NCBI GenBank assembly: GCA_034509925.1
Contig: CM067532.1
Span: forward strand, 6,226,142-6,290,141
Reading direction: 5' to 3'
Source of the DNA: Hirudinaria manillensis
Lineage: Eukaryota; Annelida; Clitellata; Hirudinida; Hirudinidae
Length of the DNA stretch: 64,000 nucleotides
Shown here in pieces: positions 33,901-48,660 of this stretch. Positions within the stretch are counted from its first letter, which is position 1. Each line of letters starts with the position of its first letter. The translations under genes were made by a program, and so were the position numbers. The notes beneath the pieces were generated by a model. The model searched no databases and was not told the DNA's origin. It worked only from the letters and a program-made list of their open reading frames with translations.

Positions 33901-35912
33901 AAGTAATGGCCATTAATTATTATTCGGAATCCATAATCACGATTCAATGTACCATTGGTATGAGTATTACGACCATTCATTGACAGAAGAGAATGTCAAT
34001 ATTTTAAAACCATGACGTTTTTTGCCGATCATTGGTGGAAAAGTAACGAGCTTCAATTTTTATTTCTTCGCAACAATCCTCGATATCCAAACCTGCTTCA
34101 ATTAAATTACACGCTTAAAAAGAACACACGATCCTTAAAAATGATCCACAAATGATTCATCGACCCAACCCTACTTGCAAATCTCGATCCAAGATCAAAT
34201 TTGTACCAAAACTGGATAACATTTTGGATGGCAGCGTCAAGGGATGAACATTTTATACGGACGTTCTGATCCCAGATGGATAAGGAAATTAGTCGAAAAT
34301 TGGAACCCGCGGATCAGTAAAAAATTTCATTTTCAAATTTCTATGACGGAAGTTGAAATTGGGTAGAAAGTCAACATTTCATGAACTGCGCCAAATGGCA
34401 TCGCCGAAATTGCAGACACTTAAATTAAATGCAAACATTTGTTATTAAATAATATTTTTAAAATTTTAAAATTATGAACATTTATTTATTTTTTAATAAT
34501 TTTTTTTTTGAAGTAAAGAAAATTCGAGTCGCAAATATTTGGAAAGTTTTTAGACCCGGAAAAGCTGCAAATCTTGAAGTCCCCAAGACGAAAGAAAAGC
34601 ATATTCAAGTTTTGGAGGCAAAATTCTTGACCCCGTTTATGTTGGATTATTTCCTTTCAGAAGTCTGAAACTTTTGCTTATATTTGAAAATGGGAACTGA
34701 TTTAGAACCTTCTACAGATTCTGATAACACAATCCACTGACTATCCAAGCAACCGCGATGTTTATGATGATAGCGATGGTCTGCTGGTGTTAACAGCCGG
34801 TGGTGACAACGTCCAATCCTACACTGATAATGATGGCGGTGATGATGATGATGTTGATAATAATAATAATAATAATAACATGTCATTTATATGCTGATAA
34901 TGATGATTATGGTGGCGATGGTGGTGGATGTGATGATGATGATGACGATAAAGATGCTCTGAAATTGAATAAATAAAACCCACGTCAAGAACGATTAACT
35001 TGATGAGGGAAAGGTGAGAAAAAGTTGCAACAACTCGTTTGGCAATTTTCCAAATAATTATTTGTTATTCTTAAATAATTCTATATTTATTTCTCGTAAT
35101 AAGAACCGAAACAAAGAATTTATTTCGAGTCGTAGAACGGCATAGAAGAACAGAACAGATCTTAATTGATTGACCGCCCAGGAAAGGCGTTTTTGCTAAT
35201 TAGCATGCAAAATTGAATCACAGAGGATTGTAATTACGTGTCCGTCGTCAATGTTATCCGAGTTTATGATTAATTGTTTTAAAAGTTAACTAATTATTAA
35301 TAATAATAATTACAGGCTGTTAAACTCGGGCGATTACAATTCGAATGTAGTCGATTGTAACATGTTACATGTTTGAATTTCTTTCTGGTCGGAGGAATAT
35401 TAAATAAACGACATTAATGACTTATTTCTCGTAAAATATGAATTGAAATAACTGAAATATTTGCAAATAAAATTCGAATAACATGGAAATGAAAATTTAA
35501 AATGCACCAAGACTGCGGAATGAAGGGCTGATACACGTGACCGTAATCATCTCTTAATTCCTCGCTCAAGATTTTTGCGGACGAAACATTTTATTTATTT
35601 TTTATTGTAAATGATTTTGGAAATATTTTAAAATAATAAATAATTTAATTATTTAACTTAATTAATAAATAATTTGTTTATGTATGGTTTAGATGTTGTA
35701 TATTTATATATTTTTTTATTTTTTGAATGTTTTTGTATTAGGATTAAAAATGTTTTAAAATATTTAATAGTTTATATGCCCTATATTCATGTATCTTTCA
35801 GAATATTTATCATTTTGTCTTTATTAAACGTTTTTAAGTGTATTTGTAGATGCAATATTTTTTAAATTGGAAATAAACTTCAGGATGGAAAATGAAGCCT
35901 TCCATATCTGAT
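30908..35912. other. gene-poor AT-rich region
   Basis: No coding exon could be supported. Short open frames are lysine/phenylalanine-rich or repeat-derived. A GTT/GCT-rich stretch lies near 32390-32450, and GAT-rich patches near 34830-34950. Confidence 0.5.
35195..35212. promoter_or_regulatory. homeodomain palindrome joined to an octamer-like site
   Basis: The perfect palindrome GCTAATTAGC (35195-35204) is followed directly by ATGCAAAA (35205-35212), one base from the octamer ATGCAAAT. TAATTA is a homeodomain core and the octamer a POU-domain core. Function is inferred from motif alone. Confidence 0.25.
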
Positions 35913-36195
35913 AAATATAATATAATATAATATAATATAATATAATATAATATAAAATAATATACTTTAATATAATATAATATAATATAATATAATATAA
36001 TGTAATTTACTGTAATGTAATGTAATTTAATGTAATATAATATAATATAATATAATATAATATAATATAATATAATATAATATAATATAATATAATATAA
36101 TATAATATAATATAATATAATATAATATAATATAATATAATATAATGTAATGTCATGTCATGTCATGTAATGCAATGCAACGCAATGCAATGCAA
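35913..36195. repeat. (TATAA)n pentanucleotide array with degenerate end
   Basis: Nearly pure TATAA units run to about 36146, interrupted near 35955-36030 by TGTAA variants. The right edge decays into TGTCA, TGCAA and CGCAA steps, giving a visible mutation gradient to about 36195. Confidence 0.95.
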
Positions 36196-37700
36196 TTACT
36201 GTAACAAAATAAAATCATCGTATATCTTTTTAATTCCATAAATAATTAGGTTATTATTGAATCTTATTATTGAACATTTGATTCGAAGAGAAAGATGTCT
36301 TACAGTCTTGTACTCCAAGATAGCACCAAGACTTATTGGGAGATTATGATAATGATGTCACCCTACGGTGATGATAACGATGCCTTTCGATGGAGGAGAG
36401 AGTTTTACTTCATCAGTTTAACGTTCTGTCCCAAGATATTTGGGATGAAAGGAAGAATTTTAAGGACTTGAATGAGAAAAAGTAACAAATGAATTGACTT
36501 TCGCTGAGAAATTGTTAATTTTAAATTCTAAATTTTAATGACATCAACGGTTAAAAAAATAAAACAAAACAAAATTTCACGAGAAACATGAAAATATAAT
36601 GTCATCAGGAGATATTCCAGTCAGAAAGGAATGTCCGATTGCATTAGGATTCACTCCCTTTCAGAACGTTCCCAGTCCATTGTAAACAACCTTCAGAAAA
36701 TCATTTCCTTCAACACCGATTTCTGCAAAGAATCATATTTCACTTCCAGACACCACCACATGTTTTTTTTTTCAATTAACGTTCAATAAAATATTAATTT
36801 TAGAATTTTAGATCGATATTCAATTTTACTGAAATCACTTGTCATGAATTTATTTCCGCTAAGAACAAGAATTAGGTTTCGAGCGATTATTTTAAGAAAG
36901 TCGGCAAAACACATTAAATTACTTTCCTGATAAAATGAACGGACGCAAAGAAGGAGAATTGCAAGATAAAATAATTTTTAATGGGTTTTTGTTTCTTCAA
37001 GGAAATTGGATCACTGCTCGAGATGCGCCTTTCCTTGTTTTCCATTTCCTAGGCAAAGGAAATGACGAACTGAACGAGACTGAAGAAGATATGATGATAG
37101 GCGTCTTTGTCTCTTCAATGCCGATTTCTATGCATTCAAATTTATCGACACTGCTTTCAACTGTTTTTATTATTTTTAGAAGATAATGCAGATAAATTTG
37201 GTACATTTTCAACATTTTTTTAACAATTAATTCACTCTTTTTTCGAGTAAAACTTTGTCGAACGAATGGAAATTTTCAGTTGCTGAGATGAACTGAACAT
37301 GTTTTTTTATTCAACATTGACCGCCACGTTTCCCATCGAGATCTGATGTCTTGGGTAGCGTTAAAATATAAAGGTCAGCAGAGATAACATTGCCTTTGCA
37401 CTCCTAACATTTGGGAATTTCCAGCTCAGCACTGCCAGGTGAGTTGGATTTTTTTAAAACTGTAGCAGATCCCTGTGGAAAAACACATTTCCTGCGAACG
37501 AAAACAACAAAACAGGAAAATTTGAAGCAATTCGATAATAATTGTGATAGATGATTGCCACCTGAAATTATGATTTATTTGTCAATAAAAATAAAAATCT
37601 ATTATTATTATTATGACGAATAATATTTTTATCGCAATAATATTTATTTCAGGCTCGTCATGTCTCAAATAATACAGTTTTATAATTGCAATTTCAGATT

Positions 37701-37830
37701 ATATATATAATATAATATGATATAATATAATATAATATAATATAATATAATATAATATAATATAATATAATATAATATAATATAATATAATATAATATAA
37801 TATAATATAATACAATATAATATAATATAA
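37701..37830. repeat. second (TATAA)n pentanucleotide array
   Basis: About 130 bases of TATAA units with rare variants (TATGA, TACAA), about 1.5 kb to the right of the first array. Confidence 0.95.
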
Positions 37831-39909
37831 CTCTCTTTGTTTAATAAAGCCTTTTGGTATTTATTAGGACTCAGTCATTCCAAACGTTTCCTGATTGGTT
37901 TAAGTTGTGGACAGGTTATGAGATCATATGAAATCTATTACATCCACCGTCATTTGAAATCACTTCCTACTAAGTCTCTGGACTTTCATCAATTTATTAT
38001 CAACGGATAATTTTCTCCATACAAGCTTCTCACTTCTTAATAGTGTCTCTCTATTTAATTATTTAAAATTTCTTAGCCATTAAAAAGAATTTTCCATTAA
38101 ATGACTTTTTATCTTCATTTATTTGAGAATATTTTACAAACAAAATATGAATTTTCAGCGTCGTCTTGTTGCGTTTTTTTTAAAAAGAATATTCTTTACA
38201 AATGTAAAAAAAAAAGGTGAATTTAACATCCACTTGCCATCGACATCGCAGTTACAGCATAAATTATTATTATTTTTTATAGTTTACAATTGTTACTATT
38301 GGCAACGGGGATGGAAAATTATTTAAGTTATTTATTTAAATGATAAAAACCGTTGTCATTTTATGATATTTGACTTACATAAATTACTTGAATTTTAACA
38401 TAAATTTTTAAAATAAAAAAAAAAATTGAATAAATATTTAGTATATACATGCATATCTCTCACGACATACATCAGCAGCCACTCCTGTTGTTCTTGTGTT
38501 TAATTTGTGCGACCGGAACAACCATAAAAATCATCGTTTCTAAAAAAAAAAACAAACAAAAATAAGACTCGAAGGGTTGCGAAGCGTCCGCGGAATGTTA
38601 TTATTGCATCCGTGGGACTCCGAAATAAATAAAAAAAGTAAACAACCGAAGCAGCACATAATTAAACCTGCCATTCAAAAGGCATAAATAATTTTTGGAG
38701 ATTTGCATCCAGCAGATGCGAAAGGAGATTGTTTTCCAGGCTCGTCATGTCTTTGCTGTCTTTGTCAGCAATTGCTTTGTTCTTGTTTTGTAATGTTTTT
38801 TTTTAAATTTTTTTTTGGATTGTTTTTTTTTCTCTACTTGAATTCATCCGCGACTACATTGGATGTGTCTTGGATGACTTGCCCGGACTGATTGATCACT
38901 TTCTTTCATGTCCTGCGACCAATTTCTTGTCAATTTGGTCATCGAGATTTACCGACAGAGATTTTGGTGATGAAGAATATGTGTTGTTGTTTTTTTTTTC
39001 ATTTTGAAATCTTCAAAGCTGCACTCGAAATGCTTAAATGCACTCCATAAATCAAGTGACTGAACATCATTGAAGGAACAAAATGAAACCAATTCTTGTT
39101 CGATTTCAATCAACTCTTCTGCAAACTGTTGCGTGGAAGACCCCAGGTTATGTCTCTCATCAACATTGTCTTATCATTTCCCTGCTTCCACCTCTTCGGT
39201 TCACTTTTAAAAGCAGAATCAACTGCGGTCCGCGGCCAATTTATTCTGCCAGGGTTATGAAAGTTTCACAAATATATTGCATCGTATTACATTACACTAT
39301 TTACAGAGTACAAGTACTTGTGTTTTGCATCTGCAGCTTTTTTCTAAAATAATTTCTAAACTTTTAAACGATTTATTTGTCCATCTTGTTTATATGAATT
39401 CTTTTAGAGGAAATATAATTTAATTATTCATTAATTATCTGGATCCATGGATCCAACAATATGAATTCCTTTAGTAGTATTAACCTTAGTTTTTTTTTCT
39501 TAAATTTTTAGACATGGAGTTTGCAATCTTTTCTTTTAAATAGATGTCGAATCTTCTAAATAACAGAAGACTTTTTGTTTCCTGTCATTACAGATTTATT
39601 TACCGAGCCCTGAAATTTTCCATAATTTAAGGTTCTATCTTACTTTAAAGCTGGATTATTGTTTAGTTCTCCCGTTTCTTATGTCCTCCAGCATTTGCAC
39701 AGCAAAATCTTTTTGATTATAATTCCATTTATTATTAACCGGTAAAGGTTAGCTCAAGATGTGATGTCCTTTCTGTTAATCCACTGACTTACAGAATTTA
39801 AATTAGTTTTAATCAGTTTTAAATTTAATAATTAGTTTAAATTTAGTTGATATTATCCTCAGTTCAGATTTATATTTGTTTTTATTTAATCGTCGGCATG
39901 TTTTTCCGC

Positions 39910-40030
39910 AACTTCCCCAAACAATCCTCACCCAGTTTCCCCAAAGAATCCCCACTCTCTCCCCCAAACAATCCTCACCCAATTTCTCCGAATAGTCCCC
40001 ATCCACTCCCCAAACAATCTCCCCACCCGC
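39910..40030. repeat. imperfect C-rich tandem repeat
   Basis: Variants of CCCAAACAATCCTCACCC and CCCCAAAGAATCCCCA recur about every 20-30 bases. A degenerate minisatellite is the simplest reading. Confidence 0.5.
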
Positions 40031-40649
40031 TTTACTCAGCTTCCACCGTTCACATGAAAACCCCGAAGTTCGACCGACATTTTTTATTCACAGTTGACCT
40101 TTTTCTCTGCCTCTGCACGACTAATCCCCAATCGAAGTTTACAACGAGTGATTTTTCAAGATATAATTGTTAAATATTTAATTAATGATATACGTCTTTT
40201 TAAATGTTTGCCGAATCGAAGAAATACATTTCCCAACATGAGCTATTATAATAATAATAATAATAATTATAATAATATTTATTATTGTTATAATTAATAA
40301 AATTATTAATGATTATCTTATCTATTATGCAATAATTAATAATTATTTTATATTAGGAATTTAAGTAATAATAGTAATTATTAATGTTATTGTCGGTGTT
40401 GCTGTTATTATTGGCACTCACCCATTTGATGTGGCCATAGAAGAAGGTCAAGATTGGAATAAATTTGTTCCTTCACTGATCCAGATTTGTTCAGTGCTTC
40501 CCGGAAACTTTGACGACGATGACGACGACGATGGTGACGTTGAGGAGATGGTGATGATGATGATGAAGATGTCGACCGTGATGATGACGATAACGTGGAA
40601 GCAGGAGGTTTTATTGTGGTTGTTATTGCCGAAAATATTCTCTAAGTCG

Positions 40650-40880
40650 GTGTGTGCCGAGCACAATATACCCCGAGTTAAAGCCATCATAAGGTTCTTT
40701 ACAATGCAATGACGGAGACTTAAAAAATCAGTCAAGGCATTTACATTCTCCTGCTTGTCTCATGTAAGCATGTTTTCATGTCCGTGGTGATAAAGAACTT
40801 TGAAGTATTTCAATGCTTTCGCTTGGATCTTTTCGAGATTGGATCTCTTTGTCTTTTTACGCGGTCTGAGTTTATCACAT
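40650..40880 (-). mobile_element. degenerate LINE reverse-transcriptase remnant
   Basis: The minus strand from about 40878 reads CDKLRPRKKTKRSNLEKIQ followed by AKALKYF, then after one stop a stretch with SLRHCIVKNLMMAL. The LEKIQ.KAL block followed about 40 residues later by a SL.xR...L pattern is the arrangement seen just after the catalytic domain of CR1/Jockey-type LINEs. It differs enough from the other two copies in this window to be another subfamily. One stop codon and no visible ends: an old fragment. Confidence 0.4.
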
Positions 40881-40988
40881 TTATTTTTATATAAATAAAC
40901 ATGTTAAAAAAAGGCAACACGTCCGGTTTAATTTCCTTCGTTGGAAAAAATTACGAAGGATTTTATTAAATAAAAATATCATTTTCTC

Positions 40989-41187
<199 letters not shown>

Positions 41188-44100
41188 TTACAGCGTCAGA
41201 AGTATATGAATGACGAAGACATTGAAACGTGTAAGGAATGAGTTCTGGAACAGGTTGACTCGAAGATGAATGTCCAGCGATGGGCGTTTTTGTTATTTTC
41301 ACAGTCCAACTTGCACGAGAAGATGGTTATGGATTGCCCTTCCGTTGGACTTCCTTTCCCAACAGATGGCGCGTTTGTGTCCATCGGTTAATCGCAAATT
41401 GGTCAGATTGAATCATATCGTCCACTGCTCTTAACCGATATTTATTGTCATTTCAATTGGCAGATCAAAGATATTTTTAACTTTATGTGCAATATTTAAT
41501 AATAATAATAATAATAATTTAATATCGAATAATATTTCTAATCGAAATTATTTTTAATAATCGTCAGTTCTAGTTAAGCAAATACGATATGTTAACGTCG
41601 TAATCTTCGATGTTAAAGATTAATTTATTTTAATAATTTAAGTAATTTTATTTTTAATGCTTTTAAAATTTAAAATTTAAAATTTTTATTCAAGCATTCC
41701 ACTCCATAATTCCACCCAGGACAGTCGTAAAAATGGATGCATTATTTGGCTCAGACCCGAAGAGACGTTGCAATAATTAAAATAAAAATATCTATAATTT
41801 CGGTTATAATTTTAAATAATTATAATTAAGATAACGACAATTGCGATTATAATTTAAATATTTTAAATTATAAAATAATAATAATAATAATTAATAATAA
41901 TTAAAAAATATTTTAAATATAATTTTAATTTAAATTTACGATAATTACAGTTATAATTTATATAAATAAAATAAAATTTCTAATAATTACAATTATAAAT
42001 AAAATGAAATTAATTACGATTATAATTCTAAACATTCAGGTTTACATCTTTTTGGACGCTTGATCTACTTCGAAATGTCGAGTTAAAAAGCAATTTTAAA
42101 TGTTCCACAATTTTTTTGAGGTCACGTGGTTTCAAGTGGGAATGATGAATTTTCAGATCGGAAGACCTTAAGAAGTGTTCAGGAAATATATTTTCATTTA
42201 TTTATAATTTATTTTTATAGAATAAATATTTAAATGCAAAATAAAGCATCGTTTTTTTTACTTTTTTATGCTATTATATTCTTTTCTTATTTCCGCAAAG
42301 CTGTTTCCTTCCACGAACCGGGATAGTCCACTTCTTGTAAGAGCACGCTTCCTTTTGATTATTTTATGATCTCAGAGGAAATAAATTATTGAAAGCTGCA
42401 AATAGCAATAGTATTACTTGCTGCCAGAGACAACGCTGCGTATCTGGAAGAAGGCAAACAAGACAAACAAGAGAGACAGACAGACAGAGTTTTGTTGAAG
42501 CACACACGATTGGATGGAAACGTGTTTCAGCGGAGATACGTTCGCTTTCTTTATGTGCATTTCAGGTCGAATCAAGGGGACTGGTTAGTGGTGATAATGC
42601 AAAGCAAGAGATAATTAGTCGAAATTACTAAATTACTCAAAGACTTGGTCGTTATTATTTAACAAAATAATTGCCATTTGATGCTAAACAAGAGGCCGAT
42701 AAAGTTATTCGGGAGTAAATCCGGACATGATTAGGGCTGCTACTTCCAGTAGAAATCCACTTTAATTCATTTGTCAACGTTTTTGCAAACATCGTAGAAG
42801 ATATTTTTATCCTTCCTGAAACTTCGAAGATGACAAAAAAAAATCGAAGATGCTGAGAAAACAATAAGGTAGGAAGGAAATTACGAAAGCAAACACGAAC
42901 AGAGAAGTACTCGGATGCCATGGAACGGCAAATTTACTTTTACTCGGCTTGATGCACAGTCATTACATCATTTCCATCTCTCATTCAGCTCCGTGAGATT
43001 GCTCTGCTCATGTTCCAAAGGTCATCCGATGAACCGACCGTTAAAATTTTCATGCCGAATAAAAACTCTGCTCGAGTACAAGAAGTCAATTTTTATGGAA
43101 ATTTTTGTAATTAAATCTTCAGATTCTGATTTTATGCATTTCTGCTCAAAAGAAAAATATTCAAATTCACTGCACACGTTTTCTTTCAAACTTCCAAACA
43201 TTGCAATGTAATATAAAACAGCAATTTTATAAATATTTTATATACGGAACCAGTAATTATTCTCAATAAGTATTGCAAATTCAATCGATATAATTCATTT
43301 TTTGTTGACAACAACAACAACAGCAAAGAGTACAAGCACAACACGACGCTAATCCTTTTGCTATCTCGAAGACAAAACGGGTGAATTAATGCCTTTAGGA
43401 ATACATTTTAAATTTTGTGAATTAATGCCTCTCGGAAGAACATGGACTGAAGAACTCAATTCACCCGCGGCCAAATTACTGACGACACCGACTTCGCTCC
43501 CAAACATCGCTCAAGTCGAAACACGATTTTTCAATTCAAGTGAAATAAGTCGGAATTAATTTCTTAAAAAAAAGAAAAAGAAAAAGAGATCAAGTATTAT
43601 TTCAACTTATTTCAACTTCTTTTTCGACATTTTTTTAAAATTTTTAAATTAAATTTCGATTGAAAACCTGAAGCAATTAATGTTTTTTCCGTTCCATGTG
43701 CCAACCTTTCTTGGAAAGTTTCAATTCGTATTTTATTGACTTTTAATTATGTTAATTTTCGTACAAATGCGAACAATTTTTCGATTATTTTCCAAAATTT
43801 ATTTTTATTTTATAAATTAATTCGTATAATTAGAAGAAAACAATTGAAATTAGTAACAAAACGCAATAACTGTCTGAATTCTCGGAGAATTTGATTTTCA
43901 ACACTTTTTCTTAAATTTTTTCATTTTACTTAAAATCCGTTCAACTGTGAAATGGCTTTGCAAACTTCACGACAAGAGTTATTAACGGGACTGTTGTTGT
44001 TCATGTCGTCGTCGTCATTGTTGTTGTTGTTGTTGTGGCAAAATGAAAGCATTTATTAGCTTTTCGTCAGCGTCAATCATTTCCTTGCTTTGTTTTTTAA

Positions 44101-47100
44101 TTTTAGGTTTCTGCCTTTGCAAATGATCGAGGATAGTTGAAAATAAATCACATTGATAAATAAATAAATTAATTAATATAATGTTATGTTATTATCCATT
44201 TGTTGTGATAACGTTCCCATTTCTACGGCATGATCATTTAAACATTCACCTGTTACTGAAAGAGGTTAATGACAGAAGTAATGGCAGAAACTAAAATAAT
44301 TACAACTGAAATAAAATGTAAACAAGGCAAAAGACCAAGAAATTCAACACGCAACTTTCATCTTAATTTGCATTTAAATCCTTTAAATTAAATTCCATAA
44401 AAAATCTTTTTAATTTGCACTCCCAAATCATTCTGCCATTTTTAAAGCCATTTAAGTTTCTATTTTAAATTTAATTATTTTAATTTCCGATTTTCTTTTC
44501 GATTATTTCCTCAAATTAAAACTCAGACCGAAGAGGAGCCAAGTTTTTGAATGAAAATTTCGCGCCATATCGGAGCAGACGATAAAGTGGCAATGAACGG
44601 TGGTCACGTGTAAGGGCCATTGTATCCTCAGCATCCATCAGTACTTGCAGCATAATCCAATGAAAAATTTTCAGCTTTTAAGCTCTTTTACTCAAAATAC
44701 GTCATTAAAATTGAATATTAAAATTAAATATTCAAAGTAATTATAAATGACGTAGCACGTGTATTTATAAGTAATATTTATAATGGCGATTGCTCTACGT
44801 TGCTACTATTAATTAATTATTTATTTATTTAATTGATTTCAGTTATTTTTAGGTTTATGTATTTAAATTAGATTTATGAAATTATTTTTAAAATATTTCT
44901 TATTTCTAATTTTTCATTTTTCATTTTCCTTCGCAAAAATGGCAGCAGGTGGTAAAAAAAATTCAGTCTTCCATAAAATAGATGTCAGTGCAGCGCCTAT
45001 TACCGCAGAGCCACAAGTCTTGGCCATCTGGTGACCAGCACAAAGATTGCTTGGATTCATGAAAACGATTTTATATTCATTTACAAGCCCTTTGTTGTTG
45101 CTGTCACTGTTGTCGTCGTCGTCTCGATCGTCGTTGTTTGTTGTTGGTGCTGCTGTTGCAGTTGTTGTTGCTGTCGTTGTAGTAGTTGATGTTATTTTTG
45201 TTGTTGTTTTGGATCTCTTGTCGCCACGAAATTGAATTTAGAGATAAAATTGAATAACTTTTGAAAGTCATGATCTTCCTACCTGTAATGAATTAAAATA
45301 ATTATTGGTTAACATTTTCAATCAAAATAGTGAAGGTCAGTCGTTCAAAAAGGAGGTGTTTCTTTGGTTCTAGTGTTGATTAAAAACACATCATGACAAT
45401 GATGATGGTGATGATGATGATGATGAAGACGTCGACGATGATGATGAAGATGAGAACCTTTGGCAATTACGGACTAATTATGACTTTGTAAACATGGAAT
45501 GGAATTGAAGAGGTTAATTTGATGATTTGATTTGGTGTTGGTAATGATTATGACACAATTTATTAATATTTATTTATTTATTATTACATTATATTATATT
45601 ATATTATATTATTTATTATATTATTATATTATTTGGTAATGCGACATGGTACAGTCTGAGTGGATCTTAGATTTTAAAGTGTTTGTTTAAAATACAAGAA
45701 ATAAGTGGAGGAAAATAGAAAATAAGGAGAATCAATTTAAAGGGGATTTTCATCTTTTTTAGCGCTAAAAGTCACGTAAATTTAATCACATTTGCAATTA
45801 AATAGAAGTTTCTAATGGTTGGTTGGAAAGCCATTAATGGCACAATTTCATTTTAAAATCATTAATGTTATTATTTTAAGAAATCATTTCGTTGTGTTTT
45901 TTAAATAATTAATTTCTTTATTTGAAAAATTCAAAGCGTTTGGACGATTTATGGATATTTAATCCAATAAAAAATCATTTCTTTTTTAATAATTAGAATT
46001 AAATTCCCTTGGGATAAACCATTGATGAATTTGTGATTTCTTTTGGGCATGATTTGTGTATATTTCGAAATTATTTTTTGAATAAATGAATTCACTTCAA
46101 AAAAAAATAATATAATAATCCGTCAATAATATTACAAGAATATTATAGCAATTACGTGTAAACTTTGTAATCGTAAGAGTTGTAAAGTCATCGTATCGTG
46201 TTACACTTTGTCTGGTGAATGGAATATTTTAAATTGAAATTATGGCATTAACGCATAATATTAACATATATTATTATTATTGCACATTATTAACACATAT
46301 TTGTAACATATAATAATAATAATTATTATTTTTATATATTTATTATATATTATATAATTGTTAAATACATTTTTATCACAAATATTATTAAAATATACAA
46401 ACCATTGAAGTATTTATGGCATTATTGTTGTTATTATCCTGATTAAATATTCAAGAAACATCTTCGTCGTCTGCAACAAACAAATACTTTAGAAGTCTGA
46501 TTAATGAAATAGCTGTTCAGATGTTAATGTGATAATTAATATTTTAACTTCTCCAATGTTTAATATTTTCTATTTCATAATATTTAATAATTTATATTTC
46601 ATAATATTTAATAATTTATAGTTCATAATATTTAATAATTTATATTTTATAATATTTAATAATTTTTATTATATTAATTATTTTGTATTATTTTATATTA
46701 TTATTTTATAATATTTAATAATGTTTCAGCAAAGATCATGCTTTTGATTTCTTGTTTTCCATGCTTTAAGGGGTCAGAGGTCAATCAGACAATGAATAAT
46801 TAATCAACAAGTAAAAATATAATTAATTAATAATAATTTACATATAATGTCAGAGTAATTATAATAATTAATTACTTATAATATTTTCAATTATTTGCAT
46901 TATTTATATTTAATGTCTCAACATCCTTTGTTGCAATTATTTTTGAAAGAATTTACATAAATGAATTTGAAGTCTCAAACGAAACAAGAATAAGAAATTT
47001 TTATAGTTTTCGTTAATTATAGCAATGACGTTATTTTTATTATGATAACATTATTATTATAGTGATTAAGTTGAAATATTGTGAAATATTTATTATTTAA

Positions 47101-48529
47101 TACTTAATATCATTAAAGTTAAAAATTTAAATCCCGATTGAAAGTGGATTTTGTCCACTTTCCGGCGAAGAGGTTCAAATACTGATGTTGATGATGATAA
47201 TGATGATGTCGTTGCTGATAATGATGATAATGATTGCAGGATGAAGTACAATTAGAGATCATCGATGATGATGAGATTAGGGTGCTGGGTGCATCCGTGG
47301 ATCGCCCCTCCTTTCTGCCCACTGTGGTCGGAGGAAGAATCCTCCTCCTGGAGATCTTTGAGAAGGTGGTTGGTGATTGATTTTCAATCCGTCATTCAAT
47401 CATCCGTCGCTCCTCTTAATCTTTTCTCGAGGATTTCAAAGAGTGCTTTTAAGAAACATCTCATACTCTGGCAGGGAACATTTATTTCTGTCGAAGGAAA
47501 TATTTAATAATTTATTTTGCTCTCAATTTATTCCTTCCTTTTAAGTTTTTTATTTTCTTTGAAATACTTTTATTTAATTGCCATTAATGCCATCAAATAT
47601 GGCGAAATGATTATTAAACCCGCAAAGTTTAAGTTTCCATCCGATTATTAATGTGCTGTAATGATATTATTATAATTTATATGATATTATTTATTATAAT
47701 TTATTAGAAGATGTTATTATAAAACTATATGTGAGTCGATAACATTCATGCTGGTAATATAATACGTCTTGATAATATTTAAATGTTTTATTGTATTTTG
47801 GCACAGCTTCGATTACGATAATTAATTGATTAATTAATATTTAATATTTTTAAATATAAAGAAACATATTTATATATAAGAAATTCCAGAAGTTCTTTTA
47901 AAAGTTTGAAGAACTTTATTTAAAATAATGGGACAGTCTGTTTACTTGAGTTTGTTTACGTGAGATTTGTTTACAAACGGGTCCAGTTTATAAGAGGTTT
48001 GTTTATCCTCACGTGTTCCGTGATCCAAAGAGTGTGAAGCCTGGAAAGGACTCTCCATGTTTTGATTTATTGCCAGACTCCAGATTAACTCCACTGTCTC
48101 TTCAGGATTTGCATTTGGATTTCAAGGATCGATGGAAAATAAAAATGATACCAGACTCTCCAGACCCCCACCAGACCCTCTACCCAACCAACCTCTGGGA
48201 TGGGCTGATGTTTAAAGTTCGATATTGAGTTCAAGTGTTTAAAAAGATATCTCGTTAATAATTCATGAGATCTAATTAGTATGCATCCGTGAAAAGGAAT
48301 TTTGAGGAAAAAAAAAGTTAATCAACATTCAGGGAATATTTTTTGAACCCGGAAACGTCAATGAAAGAAGTGTTTTTAATTTCGAATACTTAAGTTGAAC
48401 GAATTTGGATATTAAATTTAAATATTTCAGATATTTAATTTAAATATTCTAGATAATGAATTGTAAGACTTTAGATAATAAATTTAAAGACTTTAGATTT
48501 TTACGAGAGGAACATAGTCTTCACTTAAT
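41188..48529. other. gene-poor AT-rich region
   Basis: No supported coding exon. It contains a GAT-rich patch at 45391-45455, TTG/GTT-rich patches near 44000-44035 and 45095-45205, and the 24-bp tandem repeat at 46573-46668. Confidence 0.5.
46573..46668. repeat. tandem repeat, four copies of a 24-bp AT unit
   Basis: Copies at 46573-46596, 46597-46620, 46621-46644 and 46645-46668. The first two are identical, the third differs in one base, the fourth in a few. The unit is TTTCATAATATTTAATAATT plus TATA. Confidence 0.9.
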
Positions 48530-48660
48530 TAAATGCGCCATCTTGGAAATAGTTCCAGCGATGTCAGACGAACTTCATTTTCTGAATCTGTTCACTTTTA
48601 GTTCCGCTGATGACGTATCGTTCGACGTCATCTCGATGGCGGGTTACTTCCGGTGCGCTT
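48530..48660 (+). promoter_or_regulatory. promoter-like cluster: YY1, CRE and ETS type sites
   Basis: GCCATCTTGG at about 48536-48545 matches a YY1 core, TGACGTAT near 48610 and GACGTCATC near 48625 are CRE-like, and ACTTCCGG near 48645 is a strong ETS core. These sit 150-270 bases before the ATG at 48804. The combination is typical of TATA-less animal promoters; its function here is inferred. Confidence 0.4.

Larger units (their letters stand above)
36196..40640. other. gene-poor AT-rich region
   Basis: Apart from the second TATAA array (37701-37830) nothing coding or RNA-like was identified. A C-rich stretch with repeated CCCAAACAATC-like words lies at about 39910-40030. Confidence 0.5.

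Noticed and set aside
47265-47507. Possible LINE tail (LFSRISKSAFKKHL)
   Set aside because: Only one short block resembles retrotransposon C-termini; neighbouring blocks do not follow, so it was not called.
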